NCBI GenBank assembly: GCA_021018995.1
Contig: CM037587.1
Span: forward strand, 59,308,104 to 59,372,103
DNA: 64,000 nucleotides
DNA from: Chloranthus sessilifolius
Lineage: Eukaryota; Streptophyta; Magnoliopsida; Chloranthales; Chloranthaceae
Reading direction: 5' to 3'
Of the stretch, positions 1-10,668 are shown in pieces. The notes under the pieces are model-generated. The model saw only the letters and a program-made list of their open reading frames with translations, was not told the DNA's origin and ran no database searches. Made by a program: the position numbers and the translations under genes. How positions within the stretch are numbered: the first letter of the stretch is position 1; every line of letters starts with the position of its first letter.

Positions 1-900
1 TCTAAAAAGTATAACTTTTCACCCCTTAACATGAGCTTTGATAGACCTATGAGTGGACTAATAAATTCTTGTTGAGTATGTCTTGTAGATAGCAGTAAAA
101 GGCAGTCATAGTGCAGAAATCCATCTCTCAGTGTAGTTCAGACCCAACAATGGCCCACTTAGAGTATGCAGCAACAGCAAAGCAGCTATAAAGGAGTGAA
201 AACAGGCTGAAAACAACATGTCGAAAGGTTACTGGAACCTATCGATAGGATCTGAAGGCTGAAAAAATGAAGAAGTCATGAGGATGGGAGTATTCCATAG
301 GATCCAAAGCCTATCGCGCAATCGAAAATGAAAAGGGAGCATCCTATCGAATGGTTGCCTGAGCTCGAAGAGAACCTATCAAGAAGTCAAGAACCTATCG
401 ATAGGAGCTAGAAGCAAACCTATCAAAATTTATTATGCAGAGATCAACCTATCGAAAGGATTCTCCAACCTGTCGAACACACCAGATGAAGGCTGTGGAT
501 GCTGAAGCTCTATTCTCAGGAGCAACCTATCGGAACGTATCGAAAGGATCCTGAATCCTAGCGAAAGGAACAAAAGGCCTGTTGGAATCTATCGAAAGCC
601 TCAAGAACCTATCAAAATCGACTGAAGGACTTCTCAGAAAAGCTGTTGTGCACACACTGCAAGTTGGTGACCTACTGCATGCAATCCGAGGCACTCTGGT
701 GATCGACACGAAGTTTCTAGAAGTGCCCTGGGAAACTCTAACCGACCCATGTGCTCTCCCCCAACTCTAACTAACTGTGAGAGCCTTCTAGAAGGGGAAT
801 AAAAGAGGGAATAACAGAATTATTCCAGCTGAGCTGTGATTGGCGGGAAAAATAGATCTGAGGCTGAAGGGGAGAGCTATATAAGGAGGGAAGCTGCCAG
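1..900 (+). mobile_element. Truncated LTR (U3) of Athila-type element G, plus orientation
   Basis: This matches the LTR start at 33014 (TGTTAATC) from about its seventh base. It carries repeated CCTATCGAAAGG-type motifs between about 220 and 620, including a perfect CCTATCGATAGG at 238-249, and a TATATAAGG box at 882-890. It stops abruptly near 900, where it meets the opposing LTR. No R/U5, primer site or internal region follows. Confidence 0.8.
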
Positions 901-2517
901 CAATGAATTGAGATTAAATCCAGAGTCCAGATCTTGCAAGTGAGGGGAATATTAAGTGAAATTGGAAATAGAAAATGGAGAGAAGCAGCTTGGAGTTTGG
1001 TCTTGCAGCAATTGGATTGAGCTGACAGTGTCACAAAGAATTCAGAGTGCATCAATCCCTCATCTGGCTATAAGCTCAGCTGCAGGGTAAAAGGATCTTA
1101 TCCAAGTCAGAGATTTGGATTGATCTTAAGGCTATGATCTGTCCACTTCAATGGTCACAGATCATCTAATAGATTCACCCCCATCTCAGGCATCAGAACA
1201 TTATAATCACTACAAATGCTGCAACTGTCAGGCCACAGACACAGGCAATTGTAGGAACATCAGGTCTAGGGAGATCAAATGGTATCTAAGAGGTCTACCA
1301 GTTAAGTGGGTGAGCTATTCCCATCTACACGAATCTGATCGAGCACCAAATGAAACTAGATGAACTATGGATCTAATTAAAACAATAAAATCAGCATTGC
1401 ATTGAAATAAACTCACTATACAATGAAATGTTCTTAGATTTGTAGTCTGTGCATTATCTGACCCTCAATAACACTCTCAACTCTCTCCAATTATAGATCC
1501 ATCCTCACTCCTTGCTACTTCAAATAATTAGCCAACCATAGTTGGGCAAAAAGGAAGAATAGGAAATTTCGATGCCAGATCTGATCTCGAGAATTGATCC
1601 CCCCTCTTTCTGGCAGCTTCCCTCCTTATATAGCTCTCCCCTTCAGCCTTAGATCTGTTTTTCTCACCAATCACAGCTCAGCTGGAATAATTCTGTTATT
1701 CCCTCTTTTATTCCCCTTCTAGAAGCCTCTCTCAGTTAGTTAGAGTTGGGGGAGAACACGTGGGTCGGTTAGGATTTCCCAGGGCACTTCTAAAAACTTC
1801 GTGCCGGTCACAGGAGTGCCTCAGATTGCGTGCAGCAAGTCACCAACTTGCAATGTGTGCACAGCAGCTTCTCTGAGAAGTCCTTCAGTTGATTTCAATA
1901 GGTTCTTCAGGATTTCGATAGGTTCCAATAGGCCTTTTGTTCCTTTCCATAGGATTCAGGATCCTTTCGATAGGTTCCGATAGGTTGCTCCTGAGAATAG
2001 AGCTCCAGCATCCACAGTCTTCATCTGGTGTGTTCGACAGGGTGGGGAATCCTTTCGATAGGTTAATCTCTGTGTAATAAATTTTGATAGGTTTGCTTCT
2101 AGCTCCTATCGACAGGTTCTAAACTTCTCAATAGGTTCTCTTCGAGCCCAGGCAGCCATTCAATAGGATGCTCCCTTTTCATTTTTGACTGCGCGATAGG
2201 TTCTGGATCCTATCGAATACTCCCATCCTCACGACTTCTTCCTTTTTTCAGCCTTCAGATCCTATCGACAGGTTTCAGTAACCTCTCGACAGGTTGTTTT
2301 CAGCCTGTTTTCACTCCTTTGAAGCTGCTTTGATGTTGCTGCATGCTCTAAGTGGGCTATTGTTGGGTCTGAACTGCACTGAGAGATGGATTTCTGCACT
2401 ATGACTGCCTTTTACTACAATCTATAAGACATACTCAACATGCATTTATTAGTTCACTCATAGGTCTATCAAAGCTCATGTTAAGGGGTGAAAAGTGGTA
2501 CTTTTCAGAGATTAACA
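901..2517 (-). mobile_element. 3' LTR of element G, minus orientation (U5 end missing)
   Basis: Read on the minus strand, it starts at 2517 with TGTTAATC directly after a purine tract (2518-2530), as a 3' LTR should. U3 holds many CCTATCGA motifs (about 1890-2290) and a TATA box near 1634. The R/U5 part resembles the LTR of element B (shared CCCAACTATGGTTGGCTAA). The terminal 300-400 bp of U5, judged against B, are missing where it meets the opposing arm near 900. Confidence 0.8.
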
Positions 2518-2530
2518 CACCCCCAAACCT
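2518..2530 (-). other. Polypurine tract of element G (copy I)
   Basis: The minus strand reads AGGTTTGGGGGTG immediately before the LTR start TGTTAAT. The same tract precedes the A2 3' LTR at 62890-62902. Confidence 0.8.
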
Positions 2531-4321
2531 AAGCTTTGCAAGTCCCTGAGCAAAGAAAGAATAAAGAAAACTAAAATGCCACTTTTGTAGGGAGCACAGA
2601 TGCATTTAGCATATGCATCAAACCTTTTGAAGCCCTAGGTGATCTCTAGTGGAGGAGTGAAGTCTCCTGAGGGTTTTCACTGAAGGTACCCCTAAACTTC
2701 TCCAATAAAATCAATTAACACTAATGCAACTTGCTAAAACAGAGTTCAAGTAAAATAAAATAAATTCCACACCATGTCCATTCAGTTTTAGAGGATTTTC
2801 AGCAGAAAAATCATCAGTTCAAAACTGAAATTCAGTTGTAATTCCTTCATTATCAATCAGCTCATGTCAAGGCATTATGCCTAAAAATTAATGCAGAGTT
2901 TACCCTTAATTTAAGAATTTTGTTTTGATAATGCCCCAAACAAATTAGAATTCTGACCCAAGTCTTACCAGGGTTGTTCACTCACAACAAAAGTAGAAGG
3001 GTGCATCATTTCTCACAGTTCAAGAGCAGTTACAGCCCTCAAATAGGATTGCAAGCATGAGCATAGGCATTGCTCTAATTTCTGAAATTTTTTAGTCCTC
3101 TTCACCATAGATCAAACAAATCCTAGTCTCCACCTGACAGCTCAATCCATTTCAGATTAGTAAGGTCTTTTTATTGGGTTGTAATGTGGCTTATGGGTGA
3201 AATTTGTAAAAGAATAAAAGGGGTAAAAAGGATTCAAATTGAGAAATCAATAAAGGTAAGGAGGTGGTCTAGACAACACATTCTTCATTTCAGCAAAATT
3301 CCATCTACTTCTTGAATTTTCATATTTGAAGTGACCAGTTTCTTATCCTCATTTCAATCTTTCAATGAAATGACTTCTCTTTCTCATTCATTTTCTTTGA
3401 TTTTCTGTTTTTACTTTTCTTTTTGTTTCTTTCTCCATTTTTTCTTTTTATGGGCTGGAATGCCACAATACTACCAAATGTGCTTCCTTCTCTTTCAACC
3501 AAATTTTAAACCTTGCTCCTCTAGCCTCACTTCTCCTCATTTTTCCTGATTTCTCAAATCGAGAGTGAACTGAAATAGGTCAAGGGGTTTTGGGTTCAAA
3601 TTTTCTGATTTTTATTAAAGAAAAGCTGGGATTTTAAAGGCTCAAATGGTGTGTATCAAGGGCAGTTCAAAGGTGGGAAAATTTTAGGCTCAAACTGTCC
3701 AAGGGATGGCCTTACTTCATGTCCTCAATGTCATGAATGCTGTCAAGCTGTTTCAACTTGGATTTGCCTAACTTCTAGTGAGCAAAACTAGATCCCATCA
3801 GTCCTTAGAGCAGAAAAGATTGTCAAGACACTCTTCAAGAAATTTTTATTTTTTTTACGCCCAAATCTCACTAGGTATGACCTTCCATCAAATTTCTGGG
3901 AGATATCCTCACAATTTTCTCTCATTTCAGGTTTACTAAACATCAATTTTTGAAAATTCTTGACATTTGCTTCATGAAAAATGTTAAAACTACAGCTCAT
4001 TTCAGTTTCAAAAAGTTTTTAATTTCCTCTTTTTCCAAAAATCAGGTGGGAAATCACTTCATTTTCAAAAACTTTTTTTTTTTTCAACATTGTTGCACTA
4101 GCATTAACTCATTTCATTGGCACACCTGCCATACCCCAAACTAAAATTAAACAGTGTCCTCACTGTTCAGAGAGCATGGTAACCATGAAAAGGGTAGATG
4201 AAGAAATAGATGCACAATAAGCACAAAGAAAGACAGAGTACAGAAAAGAAACTATGATTAAGAGCTAACATATGTACATGGTCTAAATCATTAAGGGAAA
4301 AGAAACAAAAATAGTCTATAT
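2531..4321 (-). other. 3' noncoding region of element G (copy I)
   Basis: This is 1.8 kb without a credible ORF. On the minus strand it aligns with the A2 region between the extra ORF and the 3' LTR (61110-62889), for example the stretch around CACCTAGTGAGATTTGGGC and the tract CTGAGCAAAG next to the purine tract. It contains T-rich runs near 3400-3450 and 4071-4086. Small ORFs here are chance. Confidence 0.75.
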
Positions 4322-4532
4322 TTATTTACAAGCATCATCAAGCCAATCATAAAAGTTTGCCAAAATTTTTAAATCCTCCTTGGATAAAGGAGATTTTCCT
4401 TTAGGTTGGGACTTTTGGGTGGACTGCTTGGGGGCCTCCTCAGACTGGGTAGCAGATTTCTTGGTTTTCTTGGCAGAAGCAGCAGCAGAGTCAGAATCAG
4501 AATCAGAATGGAAGAGGATAGTAGGATCTAGG
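4322..4532 (-). pseudogene. C-terminal tail of the extra ORF of element G (truncated by A1)
   Basis: About 70 residues on the minus strand end in a TAA at 4322-4324. The fragment is Ser/Asp-rich (HSDSDSDSAAASAKK), then Lys/Gln/Ser-rich, and finishes with a short acidic, aromatic end. The A2 extra ORF has a similar Ser/Asp-rich tail before its stop, at the same place relative to the 3' noncoding region, so I read this as the tail of the homologous extra ORF. The A1 LTR begins at 4533 and cuts off everything upstream. An ATG inside the LTR would start a chance fusion frame. Copy II (37329-37539) has a CAG-to-TAG stop here. Confidence 0.65.
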
Positions 4533-4827
4533 TGTTGAGAACTGGAAAATACCATTTTCCACCCCTTAACCTGAGTCTTGATAGACCTTTGAGAGTACTA
4601 AATAAGTGTTTTTAGCGTTTGTTTTATAGCTAACAATAAAGGCCGGCTTAACCCTGAAAGCAGCTTAAAAGTGCCAAAAATATGATGACTCATGCTAATC
4701 TAGTGGAAGAAGGAGAAGGGACAACCTCACTGGCTGTCAAAATGCCTAAACTAAAGAGGGCAAAGGCCTGGTTTCAACCTGGAAAGTGGTTTGGAGCTAT
4801 TCAAACAAAAGAATGCATTACAGAATG

Positions 4828-5045
4828 CTTTTCGAAAGGATTCCTGAACTATTCGAAAAGAACCTGAACTTTGCGAAAAGAACTAAAAGCTCCAGGCTTA
4901 GTTTTCGAAGAGCACCTGAACTATTCGAAAAGATTCCTGACCTATTCGAAAAGAAGAGAACTCCTTGTGAACAGCACCAGAACTATGCGAAAAGAGCTTC
5001 AGAAGTCACAGTACCTTGAGAAAAGTTCTCCAAATTGTGCGAAAT
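4828..5045 (+). promoter_or_regulatory. TTCGAA palindrome cluster in A1 U3
   Basis: There are about nine motifs of the form CTATTCGAAAAG, CTTTTCGAAAGG or TTTGCGAAAAGA, spaced 10-40 bp apart. Examples are 4828-4839 and 4849-4860. The same 12-mer appears in reverse orientation (CTTTTCGAATAG) upstream of the A2 extra ORF at 58240-58251 and 58271-58282. Confidence 0.75.
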
Positions 5046-5400
5046 GGTATTCTGAAGACTCCCAGCATGTGCAAGGGCAATTCAGTAATCTCTGCATGCG
5101 CCCCAATGCATTTAAAAACCCAGGGACATTTCGAAAGATTCTGAGCATGAACCAAAGACATATTCCACTCCATGTGAACACCCAAAGATGAAATTCCTTG
5201 GCGATAACTTCTAAAAGCTCAAACACATTTTTGAATTACATAACAGAATTGATGCTTTTGCCACCTGATTGGCTGAACCAAATCAAGCAGTTCTGATTGG
5301 CCAAAACAGATCTGGATCCTTGTGCTCAACTCCTATTGGTTGGTACAAATCTAACCAATTCTGATTGGTTGATACACATCAAAGCTGGACTTAGGGAAAA

Positions 5401-5410
5401 CTATAAATAG
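5401..5410 (+). promoter_or_regulatory. TATA box of A1 LTR
   Basis: CTATAAATAG, downstream of several ATTGG boxes and conserved in A2 (38397-38406) and the 3' LTR (63771-63780). Confidence 0.75.
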
Positions 5411-6409
5411 ACGAACCATTTGCCCAATTTGGGTATCCAAATTTTGAGTTTCATTTCTGCTGCCCCATTTCCAATTCAGATAGCTTGTCTGGAACCTCTG
5501 TAATAGGCTAGCTTTTATTTGTAACTGAGAACTGTGAGATACTTATGTAATTCAAGTGAGAATTGTATTCAAGACTACAAATCCGAGAGCTGTTTAAGCT
5601 GTGCTCTGTAATTGTAATGGTGAATTTGAAAAGGTTGCTTTCAACAGTACGTTCTCAATCGGATTCATATTAAGGGTTCCTTGTGATCTCCTTACTCATT
5701 AGATTCCTTTAGATTTACTATTTTTAAAAGCAATTTCCCTTATTTCATTATCCCTGTGAGAATCTGCGTTTGTAACCTAATTTCTTACAGCATTTGTAGT
5801 GGTGCTCATGTTTTGAATCAAGGATTCGGATTGAAGACTATTGGATGATCTGTGTCCATTGAAGTGGACAGACCATAGCCATAAGTTCAACTCAATTCTA
5901 ATCCTTTAATTAGATTACTTTCTCTTGCATCTGTGCTGGTAGCCAGATGAAGATTTGATACTGTCTCATCTGTTTTATACTAATTCTCATTCTGCAATCA
6001 AGTACTAAGTCGAAGTTAGATATTATTTCTCCATTCTTATTAATTTGCATCAAATTCCCCCAACTCGGATATGGATCATTTAGTTTAATTTTTACTTTTA
6101 TCATTTAGTTAATGTGACAAATTCAACCTCCCATTTTATGTGCTTTGTAGATAGGATCAGAGGTTAGATCTGGTAGCTCAGATCTGGAGGTTTATCATAC
6201 ATTTTAAATCAATTCCCTGTGGACGATCTTTTACTCACATTTAAAACATGCTACAATTGGCCCTGATCTTGCAGGCTAATTAACTCTCTCTGTGCTGATA
6301 TTTTTTTTATTATTCTTTTTAGTTTTCCAAATGCAGTATAATTCATCATTTATAAATCTATTTTCAAAACACAAATAAATCATGCACACTTAGAACAACA
6401 ACAAGTTTT

Positions 6410-6427
6410 TGGCGTCATTGCCGGGGA
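6410..6427 (+). other. Primer binding site, tRNA-Asp type (A1)
   Basis: TGGCGTCATTGCCGGGGA matches the complement of the plant tRNA-Asp 3' end (TGGCGCCGTTGCCGGGGA) except at two positions. A2 has one mismatch (52254-52271). Confidence 0.8.
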
Positions 6428-6599
6428 ATAGATTTTAAAATTGGTAGACCTAAGTTTTTTTTTATTATTGATACATCAGTGCTAACTGTTCTATTGTTTA
6501 AATTTGTGCAGTTATTCCTATACATTTGAGCTTGGAATCTACTCTGTAAGGAATACTGAAGGTTTGCTTTGCATAATTTTACTATCTGTTTCTGTGTTG

Positions 6600-7947
6600 C
6601 ATGTTTGGTAGGAGGACTCCCAATCCTGAGATTGTCCCTCTGAATTTAGAAGTTTAAAGGCTACAAAGAACCAGACAAATATCATAGAATTTCACTGAAA
6701 CTGCTACTATGGGTGAGCAACTTAGACTTTTGAGAGATTACTTTGCACCTGGTGCATATAATTCCCTATTTTGTATCCAATTTCCTACTGTTGAAGGAAA
6801 TTATGAGATCAAATCATCAACTATCCAAATGCTTCCTTCCTTCCATGGTTTGAGTAAGGAAGATCCATACAAGCATGTGGATGAATTCTTGTCTCTTTGT
6901 ACCACGTTCAACATAGATGGACTGGGTCCAGAGGCAACCAAGCTCAGGCTTTTTCCTTTTTCATTAAAGGACAAAGCTAGAGCATGGCTGTCCATGTTTC
7001 CACCAAACAATATTACTTCTTGGAATGATTTGCAATGTCAATTTTTAGCCAAATACTTCCCTATTTCTAAGACCGGTCAGTTGAGATAAAATATTGTTTC
7101 CTTCTCACAACACTCAACTGAAACTTTTCATGAAGCATGGGAAAGGTTTAAAGAACTTTTAAGGCAATGTCCTCATTATCAAATTCCCCAATGGCAGCTT
7201 ATTCAAAGCTTCTATCAGGGAATTGATCAAAAGGGCAAGAATATGGTAGATGCTTCCTGTGGAGGCACCTATTTGCAAAAAACAGTTGAGGAGGTCTGGG
7301 ACCTATTTGAAGTTATTGGTGAAAATTCAACTCAACAGGAATCTTTGTCAAGAAACATTGAGAATCCTGCTCAGTTGAACAATTAGCAGACCACCAAGGG
7401 AAAGATTTATGAGGTGAATGAGTTAGAAAGGAAGATGGATAATTTGACCACTAAGTTTGATAGATTGATGGACTCACTTAAAAATCCAATGGTTGCAAGA
7501 GTAGGCATGTCTGATATGTCAGTCCCCTACTCATTCCCATGATCAATGTCCAGCTACACCACAGTTCCTAGATCTAGTGGTGGAGCAAGCTCATGCTGCC
7601 CAATCGTTTGGATAGATGTAATCTAATGAATATGCAGCACCACAGTTCCCAGATCTAGTGGTGGAGCAAGCTCATGCTGCCTAATCATTTGGATAGATGC
7701 AATTTAATGAATATGCATGGAGAGGACACCCCAATTTAAGGTGGAGCCAGGGCAATTATCAATCACAACAACAGCAACAACCAAAGAACCAAATACCTTT
7801 CAAAACTGCTCAGCCTTACCAGCAGAATTTTTATACCAAGCCAAATTTTCAGCAGCCCATTCCACAACAGATGGCACAACACATGCGACAATGCACGCTC
7901 GATTCAAACCCCTTCCAGATCCCTTTCTTTTGAAGACCAAGTTCTAA
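6600..7947 (+). pseudogene. Athila gag (A1), with stops and frameshifts
   Basis: This would encode the nucleocapsid/capsid polyprotein. The likely frame starts upstream of the internal ATG at 6709, because RRTLNPEI-type residues are conserved in A2 and B before MGEQ. The capsid homology includes RLFPFSLKDKARAWL, and beyond the first stop the frame continues with a second capsid part (HEAWERFKELLRQCPH). Breaks: TAA at 7087-7089 (CAA in A2), TAG at 7384-7386 (CAG in A2), a deletion near 7505 that removes the start of the knuckle, and later frameshifts. A Gln-rich segment follows (about 7750-7880). The zinc knuckle (CLICQSPTHSHDQC in A2) is damaged here. Confidence 0.85.
7556..7712 (+). repeat. 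Short tandem duplication inside gag (A1)
   Basis: Two adjacent copies of about 80 bp (CACAGTTCC.AGATCTAGTGG through TTTGGATAGATG.AAT) encode VVEQAHAAQSF-like residues twice. The same duplication is in A2 (53405-53560), so it predates the block duplication. It is in frame with stops in between. Confidence 0.8.
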
Positions 7948-8024
7948 CTTCACTCCAGAATTTAGGGTCTTTAACTCAGACTATAAACTTTCACAGTTAG
8001 AGTATAAAGAAGATTGAAGAAACA

Positions 8025-9274
8025 TTGGGTCAACTTTCAAATACTTTGGCCAAAAGAGAGGAAGGCAGGTTACCCAGCCAACCCTTGAACAATCCTAAAG
8101 GACAGTTCATGGTTGGAGATGACTCTGTTTCACATGAAGAAGTAAAAGCTATCACTACTTTGAGAAGTGGAAGAGTTGTAAATAACAATGTGAATCCTGA
8201 AAAAGAAGAAGAAAAAATTAAGGAAACTGCGAGGAACATGCAGCAGGAGCAGCATGATGTTAGCATTGGGGGTACTGATGTACCTCAGAAAAATAAAAAA
8301 AATGAAAAAATAAAAAATAAAAAAAACTCTGGTGATGATTTTAAAGCTATAAATGAAGGACTAGTTCCTCATTTACCATTTCCCCATGCCATAAAATCTG
8401 CACCCCCTTTTGATAAAGGGATACAAAAATAGACGAAACGATGGAGACTTTCAAGCAAGTCAAGATAAATCTATCTTTTCTTGATGCAATCAAACAAGTT
8501 CTAGCATATGCAAAATTTTTGAAAGATATTTGCACTCACAAAAGACAATCTAGGATACAGTTATCCAAGAAGGTCTTTGCTGTGGAAAGAGTTAAACAGG
8601 TTTCGTCCATTACCACACCTCCTAAACTTCAAGATCCTGGAATCCCCACAATCCCTTGCATTATTGGGGAACATACCATTGAAAAGGCTTTATTAGATTT
8701 GGGTGCGAGTGTCAACCTGCTTCCATATTCTATATATGAGAAATTAGGTTTGGGAGAGTTAAAACCCACTCATGTGGTGTTACAACTAGCAGACAGATCT
8801 GAAAGAAAGCCAGTTGGGATGATTGAGGATGTATTGGTAGGGGTAGATAAGTTTTTCTACCCTGCTAATTTTTTGGTATTGGACATGGAACCTACAAAAA
8901 GCAGATCTTCCATCCCTATCATTTTGGGGAGACCATTCCTGGCTACAGCCAATGCTTGCATTCAATGCAGGTCTGGTATTATGGAAGTGTCTTTTGGAAA
9001 TATGAAGCTGATAGAAGAAACTTTACCACAGTTTTTGCAGGGTGAAGATTTAACCACAGATTTTGAAGATGTTTGGAGAAATGTTATGGAAGAGACAGTT
9101 TGTGCCTCAAAGTCTGAGGAGGTTAATGTTGTGCAAGGAACTCATGATCAATCAGCAAGGTTTTCTTCATGGAAACCTGTTGTTCTTCCCCTTCCACAAA
9201 TAACCAAGGTACCTCTGTTACCTTCTTTTCTCAAATTTCATCGATGTAGAAATGAAGCATTACGGAAAATTTGA
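8025..9274 (+). pseudogene. Gag C-terminal linker and aspartic protease (A1)
   Basis: The first frame (8025-8432) is a charged linker with MGQLSNTLAKREEGRLPSQP and ITTLRSGR, found in Athila polyproteins between gag and protease. The second (8441-9274) contains the protease. The active-site triplet is changed to DLGAS within ALLDLGASVNLLPYSIYEKLG, and the flap/ILGRPFLATA motif follows about 85 residues later. A frameshift near 8430 separates the two frames, and a deletion at 9005 (compared with 54840-54920 in A2) removes about 80-90 bp. Confidence 0.85.
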
Positions 9275-10668
9275 AATATGTGTTTTTAGGAGACCATAAA
9301 ACATTGCCTGTGATTATTTCTTCTTCCCTCACTGAGGAGCAGGAGGAAGAGTTGTTGATTGTATTGAAACAGCATAAGAGGGCAATTGGCTGGACTATTG
9401 CTGATTTGGGAGGAATCAGTCCAGCTGTTTGCATGCATAAAATTCACTTAAAAGAAGATGCAAAACCTTCTAGAGAAATGCAAAGGAGGCTGAATCCTCA
9501 TATGCAAGAAGTGGTCATGAAAGAGGTTGTTAAGTTGTTAGATGCAGGGGTCATTTACCCCATCTCAGATTCAGCTTGGGTGGCACCTACACAGGTGGTA
9601 CCTAAGAAATCGGGGATTACTGTGGTAACCTCAGATTCTGGTGAGCTCATTTCAACCAGACAAACAACTGGTTGGCAGGTCTGTATTGATTACAGAAAGC
9701 TCAACACAATGACCAGAAAAGATCATTTCCCTCTTCCATTCATTGATCAAATTTTAGATAAGCTAACAGGAAAAGCTTATTATTGATTTCTTGATGGTTA
9801 CTCTGGTTACAACCAGATTCCTGTCTATCCACAAGATCAGGAAAAGACCACATTCACTTGCCCCTTTGGCACTTTTGCCTATAGGAGGGTGCCTTTTGGT
9901 CTTTGTAATGCTCCTGTTACCTTTCAAGGATGTATGTACTCCATTTTCTCTTATATGATTGACCAATTTATGGAGATTTTTATGGATGACTTTTTAATAT
10001 ATGGAGACAGTTTTGCCCAGTGTTTACATCATCTTAGCTTGGTGTTACAGAGATGTGAGGAAACCAATTTAGTTTTGAGCTGGGAGAAGAGCCATTTCAT
10101 GGTCACCCAAGGCATTGTCCTTGGCTATGTTGTCTCCCACAAGGGCATTGAGGTGGACAGTGTAAAAATTGATTTAATTGCACATTTGCCTCCTCCTAAA
10201 ACTGTTAAGCAAATCAAAAGTTTTCTGGGGCATACCGGATTTTACAGGAGGTTCATTAAGGACTTCAGTAAAATATCCAAGCCTCTTTGCCATTTATTGG
10301 GCCAAGATGTTCCATTTGTTTTCAATAATGAATGCCTTAAGGCATTTGAATTCTTAAAAAATTGTTTGATTTCAGTTTCAATACTACAGTCTCCAGATTA
10401 TTCACTGCCTTTTGAGCTGATGTGTGATGCATCAGATTATGCTTTGGGAGTTGTTCGTGGGCAGAGAAAGGATAAGCTGCTTCATGTCATAGCTTATGCC
10501 AGTAGATCGATGATTGATGCACAACTTAATTACACAACAACAGAGAAAGAGCTGCTGGTAGTTGTTTTTGCCTTGGAGAAGTTTAGGTCATATGTTTTGG
10601 GTTCACAAATTGTGGTGTTCACTGACCACTCAGCCCTGAAATACCTTTTGTCTAAGAAGGATATCTAA
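9271..10668 (+). pseudogene. Reverse transcriptase and RNase H (A1)
   Basis: RT motifs in order: VQVVPKKSGIT-like start, WQVCIDYRKLN, DHFPLPFIDQ, then a TGA at 9784-9786 where A2 has TGT. The frame then resumes with FGTFAYRRVPFGLCNAP and the catalytic FMDDF box, connection residues (FLGHTGFYRRFIKDFSKISKPLC) and RNase H (LMCDASDYALGV, TTTEKELLVVVFALEKFRSY, FTDHSALKYLL). A TAA replaces a codon at 10666-10668, directly before the tandem array region. Confidence 0.9.

Larger units (their letters stand above)
1..2517. repeat. Large inverted repeat made of two opposed LTRs of element G (copy I)
   Basis: Bases 1-900 and 1611-2517 are reverse complements with scattered mismatches. Both arms start with the LTR beginning (AACTTTTCACCCCTTAACATG) and run through the U3 motif region to a TATATAAGG box. 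They diverge just after GAAGCTGCCAG. The 710-bp loop (901-1610) continues the minus-strand LTR as R/U5-like sequence. The plus-strand arm is therefore a truncated U3 and the rest is a nearly complete minus-strand LTR. The same structure with the same junction recurs at 33014-35510. A transcript through it would fold into a hairpin of about 900 bp. Confidence 0.9.
4533..6400 (+). repeat. 5' LTR of A1
   Basis: It begins TGTTGAGAACTGG and ends around AGAACAACA at 6400, about 10 bp before the primer site, with TGTT...AACA termini. It matches 37540-39320 plus 52166-52244 and the 3' LTR from 62903. Near the start there is a small inverted repeat, GAAAATACCATTTTC, shared in variant form with the B, F and G LTRs. 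U3 contains a TTCGAA motif cluster, several CCAAT/ATTGG boxes (5266-5375) and a TATA box at 5401. Length is about 1.87 kb. Confidence 0.9.

Noticed and set aside
1-2517. Foldback or Mutator-like DNA transposon with long terminal inverted repeats
   Set aside because: The arms are recognisable LTR U3 regions with LTR ends, a purine tract adjoins the right end, and no flanking 9-bp duplication can be seen.
3331-3549. Phe-rich ORF in both copies (also 36324-36557)
   Set aside because: It lies in the 3' noncoding region of G on the wrong strand and is T-rich by composition.
4786-5226. ORFs of 75-106 codons in the A LTR (also 37820-38062 and 63241-63561)
   Set aside because: They follow the TTCGAA repeats in several overlapping frames on both strands. 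No domain, and they are not preserved between copies in one frame.
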